From: an uncultured Prevotellaceae bacterium
GTDB taxonomy: Bacteria > Bacteroidota > Bacteroidia > Bacteroidales > Bacteroidaceae
DNA length: 44,294 bases
Direction: 5' to 3'
NCBI GenBank assembly: GCA_902775605.1
Contig: CACYNE010000051.1
Coordinates: 1-44,294, forward strand
Shown here: positions 31,873 through 40,393 of the stretch, in pieces
Numbering within the stretch: the stretch's first letter is position 1
Layout: every line of letters starts with the position of its first letter
Translations under genes and position numbers: made by a program
Notes under the pieces: generated by a model
Databases searched by the model: none
Seen by the model: only the letters and a program-made list of their open reading frames with translations
Told to the model about the DNA's origin: nothing

Positions 31873-32466
31873 CTAATATTTATAGCGTTTCTCAATAACC
31901 TTCCAGTCCACAATTTTCCAAAGAGCAGAGAGATGAGCAGCACGGCGATTCTGGTAATCCAGGTAATAGGCATGCTCCCAAACATCGAAGGTCAACAGCG
32001 GCTTCAAACCCTTCTGAACGGGATTCGATGCCCCTTGCTCTTGCGTGATGACCAATGAGCCATCAGCATCAGCCGATAGCCATACCCAACCAGAGCCAAA
32101 CAGACCTACACCTTTAGCCTCGAACTCAGCCTTGAAAGCATCAAGACTACCCCACTGTTTCTCAATCTGTGAAGCAAGCGCACCCTCAGGCTCCTGCGCA
32201 GTCTCACCGGCAGGTTTAAACTGCGTGAAATACATCTCATGGTTCAGTATCTGTCCCGCATTGTTGAATACAGCCCCAGCCGGAGCCTTTCGTACAATCT
32301 CTTCCAGCGTCATACCCTCATATTCACTGCCAGGAAGCAGCTTATTGAGATTATCTACATACGCCTGCAGATGTTTCCCATGATGGAAACCTATAGTCTC
32401 CTTACTAATCACTGGCTCCAATGCATCTGGAGCATACGGCAATGCCATCAATTCAAACTTTTCCAT
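31873..32466 (-). CDS. Superoxide dismutase (Fe/Mn), copy 2
   Basis: A 197-residue Fe/Mn-type SOD, a paralog of 28781-29359. It shares KFELM-LPYA, SKETI-FHHGKHL, NNAGQILNH, LFGSGWVWLSAD and FDVWEHAYYLDYQNRR. It has a longer, Glu/Pro-rich middle (about 85-105) and a different C-terminus (IEKRYKY). All metal ligands are kept. A TATCTTTG box lies upstream. Two such enzymes 2.5 kb apart in one orientation suggest duplication or one acquired copy. Confidence 0.95.
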   Translation of the reverse strand: MEKFELMALPYAPDALEPVISKETIGFHHGKHLQAYVDNLNKLLPGSEYEGMTLEEIVRKAPAGAVFNNAGQILNHEMYFTQFKPAGETAQEPEGALASQIEKQWGSLDAFKAEFEAKGVGLFGSGWVWLSADADGSLVITQEQGASNPVQKGLKPLLTFDVWEHAYYLDYQNRRAAHLSALWKIVDWKVIEKRYKY

Positions 32467-32498
32467 TGTTACATCGATTTTAGTTATTCTTTACGGTG

Positions 32499-32506
32499 CA
32501 AAGATA
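32499..32506 (-). promoter_or_regulatory. -7 box (TATCTTTG) of SOD copy 2
   Basis: Minus-strand TAnnTTTG match 33 bp before the SOD start. Confidence 0.65.
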
Positions 32507-32558
32507 GGAATTAATATGACGCCACAATACTATTCGCCATTTATTTATAGTATTTTAA

Positions 32559-32579
32559 GGAACCACCGGGACGGGTCCC
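32559..32579. repeat. REP-like palindrome, copy 1
   Basis: GGAACC-ACCGGGACG-GGTCCC; one base different from the copy at 33707-33727 inside the RAYT relic. It lies just after the stop of the STAS-like gene. Confidence 0.7.
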
Positions 32580-32585
32580 CTGATC

Positions 32586-32888
32586 TCATGCTCCCACTTT
32601 CGACAATACTTTATACCTTCTCTGAAGAGCTACCAACACACTACGTTCAGCCAATGGATTGAGTCCACGGAATGTGGTACGTCGTTTCAATTCATCCAAA
32701 GGTATATCCAAGAGCAACTTCGCAATACATTCGTCAGCAAAAGAATTAGACACCACATTTACACCTGTAAAATCAAGAACCACCTTCTCGTCACCATTAA
32801 TGAGTGGCAAGAGTTTCTCACGAAGTTTCTGACCCATGTCACGGGTACCAAAGTCCGTTCCGTATTCAATAAACTTAAATTCTACCAT
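32586..32888 (-). CDS. STAS-like protein (DUF4325)
   Basis: A 100-residue protein with the DUF4325 pattern: GTRDMGQKLREKLLPLI, then KVVLDFTGVNVVSNSFADEC. This is a strand-helix STAS-like layout with a conserved Ser in the VSNSFADE loop, where anti-sigma antagonists are phosphorylated. It overlaps the GHKL ATPase gene by 7 nt, so the two are co-translated. The pairing recalls SpoIIAA/SpoIIAB-type switches, but no sigma factor lies nearby and the output is unknown. Confidence 0.8.
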   Translation of the reverse strand: MVEFKFIEYGTDFGTRDMGQKLREKLLPLINGDEKVVLDFTGVNVVSNSFADECIAKLLLDIPLDELKRRTTFRGLNPLAERSVLVALQRRYKVLSKVGA

Positions 32889-33532
32889 AGCGATTCCAAT
32901 TCTCCTGTTTCTACAAATGCCTCGTTATATTCCTCTGCAGCATCAGCACGGTGATCCACAATCTGATTGGGGTCAATCTCCTCACCCGTACCGATTTCCA
33001 TATAGATAAGCGTACCTTGCCAAAACCCATTTTCGATGACAGATGTCTGCCCTTCTTTAATCATCAGTTTATGACTGCCCGAGTGCAGAATAAACTCCTT
33101 GCCAATACTATCCACCAGTCTTGATGTAGTGTACAGTCCAAAGCCCATACCCTTGCCATCGGTTATCGTGTCCTCCAGGCACAACCTGAGCGCTTCCGCC
33201 TCCGTGATGTCCTTGTATTTCTCATTCTCGGCCAATGAAGCCCTGATACCCATTCCGTCATCAGCAATCAAGATACGCAACACCTTTTGCGCCTCATCAA
33301 AATGCGTCATGGCAGTCCCCAAAGGTTTTCCAGAATGAATATGCACATTATCCATCATCTCGTACAGACAGTAGCTCAACGCCTGAAGCACACTGACCTC
33401 TATCTCGAAATGTGAGGTCATTGCATTCACGACATCTTGATACACAGCATTCAACGTCTGTGCATCAAACACGTCAATCGACACGTTTTCCGTGCCTTTG
33501 AAATACCTATCTAAAATGAATGCGACATCCAT
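32882..33532 (-). CDS. GHKL-type ATP-binding protein paired with DUF4325
   Basis: A 216-residue protein from ATG 33532 (MDVAFILDRYF). It has the GHKL ATPase boxes: N box LYEMMDNVHIHSG, G1 IADDGMGI and G2 DGKGMGFGLYTTSRLV. There is no dimerisation/His-phosphotransfer domain, so it is closer to anti-sigma serine kinases than to sensor kinases. The last 30 residues are acidic. It overlaps the STAS-like gene. A TATTTTTG box lies about 22 bp upstream. Confidence 0.82.
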   Translation of the reverse strand: MDVAFILDRYFKGTENVSIDVFDAQTLNAVYQDVVNAMTSHFEIEVSVLQALSYCLYEMMDNVHIHSGKPLGTAMTHFDEAQKVLRILIADDGMGIRASLAENEKYKDITEAEALRLCLEDTITDGKGMGFGLYTTSRLVDSIGKEFILHSGSHKLMIKEGQTSVIENGFWQGTLIYMEIGTGEEIDPNQIVDHRADAAEEYNEAFVETGELESLW

Positions 33533-33553
33533 AAACAATATGATTTCACGTTG

Positions 33554-33561
33554 CAAAAATA
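33554..33561 (-). promoter_or_regulatory. -7 box (TATTTTTG) of the GHKL/STAS pair
   Basis: Minus-strand TAnnTTTG match 22 bp before the GHKL start. Confidence 0.6.
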
Positions 33562-33631
33562 AACATTTTCTTCCAATCAGCCACTACAAACCACAAAAAA
33601 AATTGTATTTTTCACTCTGGTAATCAAAAAA

Positions 33632-33662
33632 AGCCGACCATGCATTCCGCACAGCCGGCTAT
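33632..33662. terminator. Bidirectional-type terminator
   Basis: AGCCG (33632-33636) pairs with CGGCT (33656-33660); a run of A before and T after allow use on both strands. It insulates the GHKL promoter from the RAYT relic. Confidence 0.65.
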
Positions 33663-33706
33663 TTTTCGCTCTTCACTATTCACTCTTCCCTTCTATTCCC
33701 CCACTG

Positions 33707-33727
33707 GGAACCACCGGGACGGGTTCC
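33707..33727. repeat. REP-like palindrome, copy 2
   Basis: GGAACC-ACCGGGACG-GGTTCC with a 6-bp stem, at the point where the RAYT homology ends. Copy 1 is at 32559-32579, after the STAS-like gene. Confidence 0.7.
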
Positions 33728-33943
33728 TGTTTCATCATATACATAGGAGGAAGCTATCCTTTTTATTGCCATACCAATATTATCCTCACGTTCACGAATG
33801 AGCAGATGAATATGGTTCGACATCAGGCAATAAGCATATAGGATATAGTTTCTTCCAAAGGGAGTGCCATCAGGCTCATACGACTGAGCCTTCATATCCA
33901 AGGTATTAAGAAACTGGTAATAGTCCTCCTGCTCTTCAAAAAT

Positions 33944-34015
33944 GTTGACTTCGTCTTCCTCCTTCTCGCTCGGGATAGCTCAAGCGAGCTTGGCTCTCCG
34001 CTCGCTCGTGCGTCG
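33944..34015. repeat. 72-bp insert in the RAYT relic
   Basis: Sits exactly between the INHQN and IFEEQED codons of the RAYT. Contains CTCAAGCGAGCTTGGCTC and CCGCTCGCTCG words that can pair with each other. Length is 24 codons, but the read frame includes TGA. Confidence 0.75.
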
Positions 34016-34145
34016 GTTCTGGTGATTTATACCACGCATCATCACATGATATATACCAGTGCCTGATGTTTGTCTCGCTCGCCTTGGCATTCTCAACTAT
34101 TGATTATTGCTGACTCCTATTATTCGTGAAACAGGTACCCATTTT

Positions 34146-34472
34146 TTACTTGCTATCGATATTCTTCAGAATACCATATATACTCGTATATACAAGAGCT
34201 CCACCAGCTATTATCAGGTATAACCACATCAATTGGATTGACTTCAACTTATCGATTTGCCCTGCGCAGAGCATGATAACCGTACCTGTATATATAGTAT
34301 AAGAACCTGTCAGCATCGCTATTAAATCTGAAAGTTCCCACTTATTATCCGTAAAATTAAGGCCTTTCTTACGATAGCCAATATATAAAAAACTTACAAA
34401 TACAATAAATGTTACAGTAACAGAGATTACCTTGTAATTGCTGATAATAAAGTCTACAATTGAACTATACAT
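34146..34472 (-). CDS. Small membrane protein, unknown family
   Basis: A 108-residue protein with three likely transmembrane helices (about 11-31, 47-68, 80-100), separated by short polar loops, including KKGLNFTDNKWELSD. No family recognised. ATG 34472 overlaps the previous stop by 8 nt, so it is co-translated with the coiled-coil membrane protein. It ends the three-gene unit that begins at 35404. Confidence 0.65.
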   Translation of the reverse strand: MYSSIVDFIISNYKVISVTVTFIVFVSFLYIGYRKKGLNFTDNKWELSDLIAMLTGSYTIYTGTVIMLCAGQIDKLKSIQLMWLYLIIAGGALVYTSIYGILKNIDSK

Positions 34473-35175
34473 TGCCACCTCGCTTTCTTCCTATTAGACC
34501 GAAAGCAATAAAACCTACAACTAATCCAGCAATAGCCTGCCAATATATGGGAAGATTGGGGAAGACACCAACCAGTATAGCAGTAGCAACAAGCACAACG
34601 CCAAAAACAGCCGCCAAGACAGTTGGTGAAAACATAGCCGAAACCTCCTCTTTATCCTTTATCTTATCTGCCGCCGGCATGTGCTGCTCTAACATCTCAG
34701 AATACTCAATAAGTTTGGTTATCTTATCCTCATATTCTTTAACCCTGACTACCAAATCGTCTACCTGCCTTACTTCCACAATCTCTTTCTTCAACTGAGC
34801 AGCAAACGGAAGAACTTCTGTAGCATACTGAGGGTAAACGGCTGCTAAGGCCTTAAAGGAAACTTTATTTTTCAAGCTCTCAATATACTCCAGTCGATCC
34901 AACACAATTACCTCACAGGCATCATAAGCAGCTCTATACAAATGTTTTCGTGCGCTTTCTATTTCATCGAGAATACCTTCTTTTTCAGCCTTTGTCATAG
35001 CTCGCATCACATGATCAAAGGCACTACGGAGCTCGTTGACTGAAGAAACAACAATCCCCTTTTTCCCATTATAGTATTCTACCAAGAGAAATATATGCTT
35101 AACTGATTTGTAGATATCCGACAACTCTGTCAGTTTTCCGCAAATCAATTGTTCTCTTTCCGTAACTTCTGCCAT
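34465..35175 (-). CDS. Coiled-coil membrane protein, unknown family
   Basis: A 236-residue protein. Residues 1 to about 175 are soluble, helical and charged, with likely coiled coil at about 130-170 (KKEIVEVRQVDDLVVRVKEY). Two transmembrane helices follow (about 180-200 and 206-226, WQAIAGLVVGFIAFGLIG), then a basic tail. No enzyme motif was seen. It lies 7 nt after the small upstream gene and overlaps the small membrane protein downstream. The layout of a cytosolic sensor-like part plus membrane part resembles effector modules, which is inference only. Confidence 0.68.
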   Translation of the reverse strand: MAEVTEREQLICGKLTELSDIYKSVKHIFLLVEYYNGKKGIVVSSVNELRSAFDHVMRAMTKAEKEGILDEIESARKHLYRAAYDACEVIVLDRLEYIESLKNKVSFKALAAVYPQYATEVLPFAAQLKKEIVEVRQVDDLVVRVKEYEDKITKLIEYSEMLEQHMPAADKIKDKEEVSAMFSPTVLAAVFGVVLVATAILVGVFPNLPIYWQAIAGLVVGFIAFGLIGRKRGGNV

Positions 35176-35182
35176 TTCAAAA

Positions 35183-35404
35183 TTACATCAAACTAAGCTT
35201 AGAAACACGATTACGCATTTGAGCAACATCTGCTGGCATCACCACTTTACCCATAGTGAGCCTTATGCTGCCCCTCACCCTGTGCATATTCAGATCCTTA
35301 CTGCTGCTTTCAGAGCTTATGCATTCATAATCTTTATACAAGAGATCATTAGAACTTGTTGCACCTACCAGCTCTGCTGTCTTATGCATCAACTCGTTGT
35401 TCAT
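35183..35404 (-). CDS. Small unknown protein, first gene of a three-gene unit
   Basis: A 73-residue soluble protein, Ser- and Met-rich (SSESSSKD; GKVVMPADVAQMRNRVSKL). No domain recognised. It starts at ATG 35404. The 13-nt word TTTATTCACTAAA lies 12 nt before the ATG and a TATCTTTG box further upstream. The same leader word precedes the gene at 35544-35759. Seven nt separate it from the coiled-coil membrane gene. Confidence 0.6.
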   Translation of the reverse strand: MNNELMHKTAELVGATSSNDLLYKDYECISSESSSKDLNMHRVRGSIRLTMGKVVMPADVAQMRNRVSKLSLM

Positions 35405-35453
35405 CTTGCAATGTTTTTAGTGAATAAATTCTTTTTCTGCCATAATTTTGCCG

Positions 35454-35461
35454 CAAAGATA
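35454..35461 (-). promoter_or_regulatory. -7 box (TATCTTTG) of the membrane-protein unit
   Basis: Minus-strand TAnnTTTG match 50 bp before ATG 35404. Confidence 0.65.
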
Positions 35462-35543
35462 CAATTATTTTTCAATTTACAATGTTAAAAACAGATATTT
35501 TTCATTAAAAAAGGCATTTTTAACACAGCAATAATTGTTTCTT

Positions 35544-35759
35544 TCAACTATTTATTGTAATTTTGCGCCCCATTTCGGAGAGGGAGTCTTTGAACTCCCT
35601 AGACCTATTAAAAGACTCCATCTCAAACTTCTCCTGCTTCAATGCCTCTACCATCTCATAATAGTCCAACATGTTTTCACGGCAGAAGTCTGCCACTCTC
35701 ACTTTCTTGTGACTCTTCTGCAAGTCACGAAACTGCTTCACATAATCTTTTATTTCCAT
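35544..35759 (-). CDS. Small unknown protein with helix-turn-helix-like start
   Basis: A 71-residue protein from ATG 35759 (MEIKDYVKQFRDL). Residues about 12-40 (SHKKVRVADFCRENMLDYYEMVEAL) read like the helix-turn-helix of small transposase-accessory proteins, but this is weak. The rest is charged and helical. It has its own promoter (TTTG-N20-TAATTTTG) and shares the TTTATTCACTAAA leader word with the gene at 35183-35404. Confidence 0.5.
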   Translation of the reverse strand: MEIKDYVKQFRDLQKSHKKVRVADFCRENMLDYYEMVEALKQEKFEMESFNRSREFKDSLSEMGRKITINS

Positions 35760-35792
35760 ATTGCGCTTAACTTTAGTGAATAAAATCTTGCG

Positions 35793-35824
35793 CAAAATTA
35801 GAAAAATATATTATCTCAACCAAA
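35793..35824 (-). promoter_or_regulatory. Promoter (TTTG-N20-TAATTTTG)
   Basis: TAATTTTG at 35793-35800 and TTTG at 35821-35824 on the minus strand, upstream of ATG 35759. It lies in the 3' end of the small ORF at 35811-35963. Confidence 0.6.
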
Positions 35825-35963
35825 TTAGGCTAGGTCCAAGGTTCGGACGCTTACCGAGCATCCTGCTACAGAAGTCATCCGCAGCCTTAATGTCTATAAG
35901 CTGTTTTACCATCTGCAGTTCATTAATGCAAAGATGAATTTGATCTAAAACCTTTTGTTCCAT
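35811..35963 (-). CDS. Small unknown ORF after the PHP-AAA gene
   Basis: A 50-residue frame starting MEQKVLDQIHLCINELQMVK and ending SLIWLR. It is mostly one amphipathic helix, with no known motif. It starts 13 nt after the stop of the PHP-AAA gene on the same strand, so it could be the last gene of that operon. It is short and could be spurious. Confidence 0.4.
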   Translation of the reverse strand: MEQKVLDQIHLCINELQMVKQLIDIKAADDFCSRMLGKRPNLGPSLIWLR

Positions 35964-35976
35964 TGTTCAGGGATAA

Positions 35977-38691
35977 TCATTTAAGATACCTTGATTCTCT
36001 ATTGTGGAAGGCTTCAATACCACCTTCAAGTATATCGCATACATGTTCTTTTATTCCCTTAGCTTGCAACTCACTGAGTGTTGGGTCTGCACTATTATCA
36101 AAAGACAATTCCAATGGGCCGTTTACATACTCAAACCTGCTTGCAAAAGTTCTCTTTGACGAAGACTGTCCTAACTGATTGGCCACAATCACGTTTTCAC
36201 TATCGGTAGCAACAACCAAATTGGCATTGTGAGAAACAATGATTATCTGACGGCTTTGTTTCTTTTCTCGTATCATCTTGCAAAGCAAGTCATAGATAGT
36301 CCTATTATCCAAGTTGTCTTCTGGCTGGTCAATAAAAATAGGATACTCAGCAGAACTTAGTTCCAAGAACAAGATAAGTAAAACAGTACCTTTTTTACCT
36401 GGTGACATCTGGAGCAAATGATCATTCTTATACTGAATATCAAAATGCAGTTTCAGATGATCTTCCAACAAGAATTTATACAAATCATCTATGCTCTCAT
36501 AATCTTGATTCAATGGCATCTGAACAACATTAGTACCATCAAGCGAATAATTCAAAGCACCATCTCTCGCATTGCGAATGGACTTGAAGAAACGTGGCAT
36601 TTCATCTAAATTCAAATAACTTGAATCTTTCGGGTACAAAGTATAAAAATAAGCACTATCCGTTAGCTTGTTCTTATTTACAGCGGGATAAAACAGCGAT
36701 TCTTCTTTGGCATATCCAAGGGAAGCCACTAGTTTAATCTCATCAGTGATATTTGAATAGGTCAGATTCACCGTATTAACAATATCCTTGTAAAGTGCAT
36801 ACAATTGAGTTAGTTCGTCACCAGTCTTTTGCTGCAAGGCTCTATAATTGGCTGCGGACTCCTTAAACTTCTTGTCAAGCACTTTCGATTTCTCCAGACG
36901 ACTAGTTTCCGCTTGTAATTTACCCTTCAGTGCCTCCAAATCTTTCTGCGAAGTAACCTTGGCTAAAACAGGTTTAATATCTTCCCTTATTTTAGCCAGT
37001 TATTTTTCGCAATTCTGAATCTTAGCCTCGTAATTTAATGCTTTAAGAGATTCCTTGAATTGCGCCTGCAAATTTCTTTGGTTTGCTTCATAATTGCCGA
37101 CCAACTGCTTGAAATCATCCGGTATCTGATATGGTGCCAGAATTGACTGTAGCTTACTATATTTGGCTCCACTTTCACCGTCTACTCTCTCACCCAAAAT
37201 CAACTCAATGCCATTATCAACAGTCGTAGAAACCTGAGCGATAAGCTCTATCAGACCCTTATAGTAAGCAATCCACTTTTGCAAATTCTGTTCATCAGCA
37301 AGGAACTGCTTGTATTTGATTTGTTCCTCTGGTGTAAGTGAAGACGCTTTGGTTATAGCTTCAATCTTTTTCTTCAACTCGTCAATAGATTTCTGTACAT
37401 CCGCCACTTTTCCTGTTTCCTTCAAAGCATTGAAAGTATCTATGGCATCGTTTCTTTCTTTGAGCATCTCACCAAGCGACTTCTGAATATCTCCATTTTT
37501 ATTGGCTATTTCGTTCTTCTTTCCGACATAAAATGCTGCAAACGTTGTATTTTGCCGTAAGATACTTATCAATAAGTTATTTAGTTCCTCTTCGTTGTCC
37601 TTTTCTGCAAGATAGTTTATATATAGTTGTGGTATGTAGGTTATTTTTCTGTTGTCCTCACTCTCCGAAGAAAGAACGTTTTCATAGTCATCTTTCCATC
37701 GCACCTTCAGTTGATAGCTGCCATCAAAATAAGTCCTTGGAATGTTCAATGCATCTGAGATTCGTCCCACCTGGGCAGCATCTATTGCATTTGCCATTGA
37801 GTGTAATAGCAAGGATTTGCCAGATGACTTACCCCCAATAATTGAATTGAGATTTTCATTAAAGTGAATTGTTTGCTTCCCAAACAAGCCGTTTGTATCC
37901 TCAAATTCTGCCTCAGTAATTACTAAACGACCCAGTTTATTATCTGGGTTTGAGGATTGTACCCTTACGCGTAGGTCAGGTTCGAAAATTATCTGCTTAA
38001 GCCCTGCGAAGTTGGTCATACCCTTTATCCAACAATTCTGCTTCACTGAATAGTTCTTAATGTTATGATTGTCGGAGCAGAGTACCATCGGATACTTTTT
38101 CTTAAGACTTGGAAAAACAAATTTCCTATACCCTTCCAAGTCTTCTTCTTTACCCATATCAAAGATATCAACACATCTGGCTATATCCTCTTTCTGAGCT
38201 TCGTAATGTGGTAAAGAATTAGTTATCTTGTCTATCCCATTTGATTTTGAACCCGCATGAATTGTCACCAATCCACTAAGGTCATGAATCAATTTACATG
38301 TATCAACAAGGTCATTATACACCTCATTAATTTGCACACCAGAAGAATAAATACGGGCGATATTCGTCCTATTCTTTATCTGCTCCCATACAAAGCTCAG
38401 ATTAGCGTTTTCCGGGAATATGCCAATAATATGAATGGGCTCCTTACCCCGCGCGTCAGATAAAAATTCAATGCCCGGTAGTATAGTTATACGCCCCGCA
38501 GCAATGCGCTGTAGTTCGGATATTCTTTCAACATCTATAACATGGTGGTCTGTAATTGCAACAGTCGCCACATCATTTGCCAAGAGACCGTTAACGATAT
38601 CATCATTCGTTACACTCCCGTCTTCATAATCGTATGATGAAGGTGTGTGGAAATGCAAATCCCATTTATGCCATTCAGATCCTCTATTCAT
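35977..38691 (-). pseudogene. PHP-domain AAA ATPase (TrlF-like) interrupted by one stop codon
   Basis: One reading frame of 905 codons broken at codon 564 by TAA (37000-37002). Part one (563 residues): PHP phosphoesterase motifs KWDLHFHTPSSYD and VAITDHHVID, IHAGSK and SDNHN, then Walker A SIIGGKSSGKSLLLHS and a coiled coil. Part two (same frame): coiled coil, signature LLQMSPGKKGTVL, Walker B YPIFIDQPEDNLDN and IIIVSHNANLVV. Neither part alone can make a complete ABC-type ATPase site, and the second part has no ATG near its start. A CAA to TAA change would explain it. The layout matches TrlF-like ATPases. It starts 5 nt after the PIN gene. Confidence 0.85.
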
Positions 38692-38696
38692 AACTA

Positions 38697-39968
38697 TTAT
38701 TCTTTATCATGCTCAAACAACTCTGTCCTATAATACCAAGCATTGTTTCTGGTACATATCACCTTTTGGCACTTAGGACAAATAATCTCTTTTTCCTCTT
38801 TGACATCTTTATCGCCAGGGTATGAATACTCAAAAACTATCACTTCTGAGCCACAGTGCGGGCATGTCTCATGATCTATCTCAAAATCCTCATCATCACC
38901 AAATTCACTTCTACCTACAGAAACAAGTGATTCCATAGTCTCAGAATGAGAAAGGTCTGCATCGTTATTAACTGATTCAACTTCCATCTCTTCTGCACCA
39001 TAGAAATACTCAATTGTGACTGGAATACGAACGCGTCCTTCCAAACAGTCAGTTACTTTGGGGTCTATGAAATACCATTGACGGTCTTCAGAATCATAAT
39101 AACCTGTATCGTAGTCAGGATGACCAACTGAGATAGATGCAGTGATATTAGCATACGTCTTATAGAACAAGCTTCCTTCCTCCTTACCTATCCACTTGAA
39201 TGGTTCATCCCATTGTATATCTATTTTATTGATAGAGCTATCATTAATATCCTCTATGAGCAGATGATTAATATATATCATATCATCACCATATTGTTCG
39301 TAAACCCAATCCTGTATTCGCTTCTCAATGCGCTCTTTAGACAACTCAAATACGTTTTTGAGTTTCTCCTGCGAAATCATCTTCTCAAATTCCTCCAAGG
39401 ACGAAACGAAGTCGGTCAACTCCTTATATTCTAAATATTCGCTCTGGTAGTTTTTCAGGTCAGGGTCTTTTGCAAGAAGTATACATTTATCGTTATGGTC
39501 AATACACCATGCTTCCAGTTGACGCAGAGCAATCGCATCAGGAAATTCGTACTTCTTCTTAGTCGAGAAAGGAGGCTTCAAATCTTTGTAGTCACCAACA
39601 ATATCCTTCAAATCAATGTCATCAGACAATGGCAGTCTCTCTATGTCGGCCCTATGTAGTTGGTGGTCAAGTTCATCTTCTACACGCTCTATCAATGTTA
39701 CTGCATCAACAGCCATCAAAGCCTCAATATGTGTACGTAGGTCATCAAGCGCATACATATAAGAGGACTTCAACTTTTCAGCATACTTGCCGCCATTATT
39801 TTTCTCCACCTCTTCATGCAAATGACAACGTATCTCATGCTCAGTGATGTCCGGCATAAGGATATGGATCATCTCTGCCTGTGCTGCGTCAAAAAGGGTT
39901 GCTATGCATTTCCCTTTCACGAAGCCTTCTGCTACAAAGACGGAAGTATCTATAAAAACGTTTATCAT
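38697..39968 (-). CDS. PIN-like nuclease with zinc-ribbon C-terminus
   Basis: A 423-residue protein. The N-terminus INVFIDTSVFVAEG gives the first PIN acidic residue, Asp7. Further acidic positions lie in MPDITEHEI, FPDAIALRQLEAW and LLAKDPDLKNY, the order of a PIN ribonuclease site. A middle domain of unknown type (about 210-360) follows. Residues about 366-410 hold two CxxC knuckles (CPHCGSE and CPKCQK), a zinc ribbon. It overlaps the TOPRIM-like gene by 4 nt and precedes the PHP-AAA gene by 5 nt. RNA cleavage in an abortive response is plausible but inferred. Confidence 0.8.
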   Translation of the reverse strand: MINVFIDTSVFVAEGFVKGKCIATLFDAAQAEMIHILMPDITEHEIRCHLHEEVEKNNGGKYAEKLKSSYMYALDDLRTHIEALMAVDAVTLIERVEDELDHQLHRADIERLPLSDDIDLKDIVGDYKDLKPPFSTKKKYEFPDAIALRQLEAWCIDHNDKCILLAKDPDLKNYQSEYLEYKELTDFVSSLEEFEKMISQEKLKNVFELSKERIEKRIQDWVYEQYGDDMIYINHLLIEDINDSSINKIDIQWDEPFKWIGKEEGSLFYKTYANITASISVGHPDYDTGYYDSEDRQWYFIDPKVTDCLEGRVRIPVTIEYFYGAEEMEVESVNNDADLSHSETMESLVSVGRSEFGDDEDFEIDHETCPHCGSEVIVFEYSYPGDKDVKEEKEIICPKCQKVICTRNNAWYYRTELFEHDKE

Positions 39969-40387
39969 CCTTCAATAAACTCTTGTATCTGCTTAAACTC
40001 ATCAAGTTTCAATAGAGCCTCCATATTATCCAGTACAGCCTGTTTCAGATTTACCCCTCTTGCCTTCTTTGAGAACATTTCGGCATTCGTTTTACTCAGC
40101 ACATCCTCAATACAGGAGTCCATCCACACTATATTGATGGTTCTGCCCGCTAAACCAGACTCTTGTATCCTTTTCATGATTACACGATTATCATTACCTG
40201 GAATCCTTGTGTCAGTATCCAGCACAGCCAACACCTCAACTCCATAATCTATAAGGGTCTTGGCCACAGCAAAAACATTAGAAAACCCTTGAGCAATTCG
40301 GATTGTTACATCATTTATCCTCATCTGCGGAAAGAGGGTTTCCATTACTATATAGTCAGTTTTGCCTTCTACTACGATTGTCTTCAT
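39965..40387 (-). CDS. TOPRIM-like small protein
   Basis: A 140-residue protein. TIVVEGKTDYIVMETLF carries the conserved Glu of a TOPRIM fold, and EVLAVLDTDTRIPG the Asp-x-Asp of its metal site. The rest (about 85-140) is helical and charged. Single-domain TOPRIM proteins of this kind occur beside ATPases in defence loci. It is coupled to the PIN gene by an ATGA overlap and lies 6 nt after the nuclease-fold gene. Confidence 0.72.
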   Translation of the reverse strand: MKTIVVEGKTDYIVMETLFPQMRINDVTIRIAQGFSNVFAVAKTLIDYGVEVLAVLDTDTRIPGNDNRVIMKRIQESGLAGRTINIVWMDSCIEDVLSKTNAEMFSKKARGVNLKQAVLDNMEALLKLDEFKQIQEFIEG

Positions 40388-40393
40388 AACGTA

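Larger units (their letters stand above)
33680..34090 (-). pseudogene. REP-associated tyrosine transposase (RAYT) relic
   Basis: The ATG at 34090 opens MPRRARQTSGTGIYHVMMRG then INHQN, the RAYT N-terminus. A 72-bp stretch (33944-34015) follows that encodes a TGA stop. The frame then resumes as IFEEQEDYYQFLNTL and reaches the catalytic HUH-type motif YCLMSNHIHLLIRE. It ends after IASSYVYD in a REP-like palindrome, so the C-terminal half with the catalytic Tyr is missing. The 72-bp piece is a multiple of three and is itself palindrome-rich (GAGCGAGC / GCTCGCTT words). RAYTs spread REP palindromes; this one is dead. Confidence 0.8.

Noticed and set aside
35977-36939. Separate 320-residue ATPase gene
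   Set aside because: It has no ATG near its start, is in frame with the upstream gene across one TAA, and contains only the second half of the ATPase motifs.
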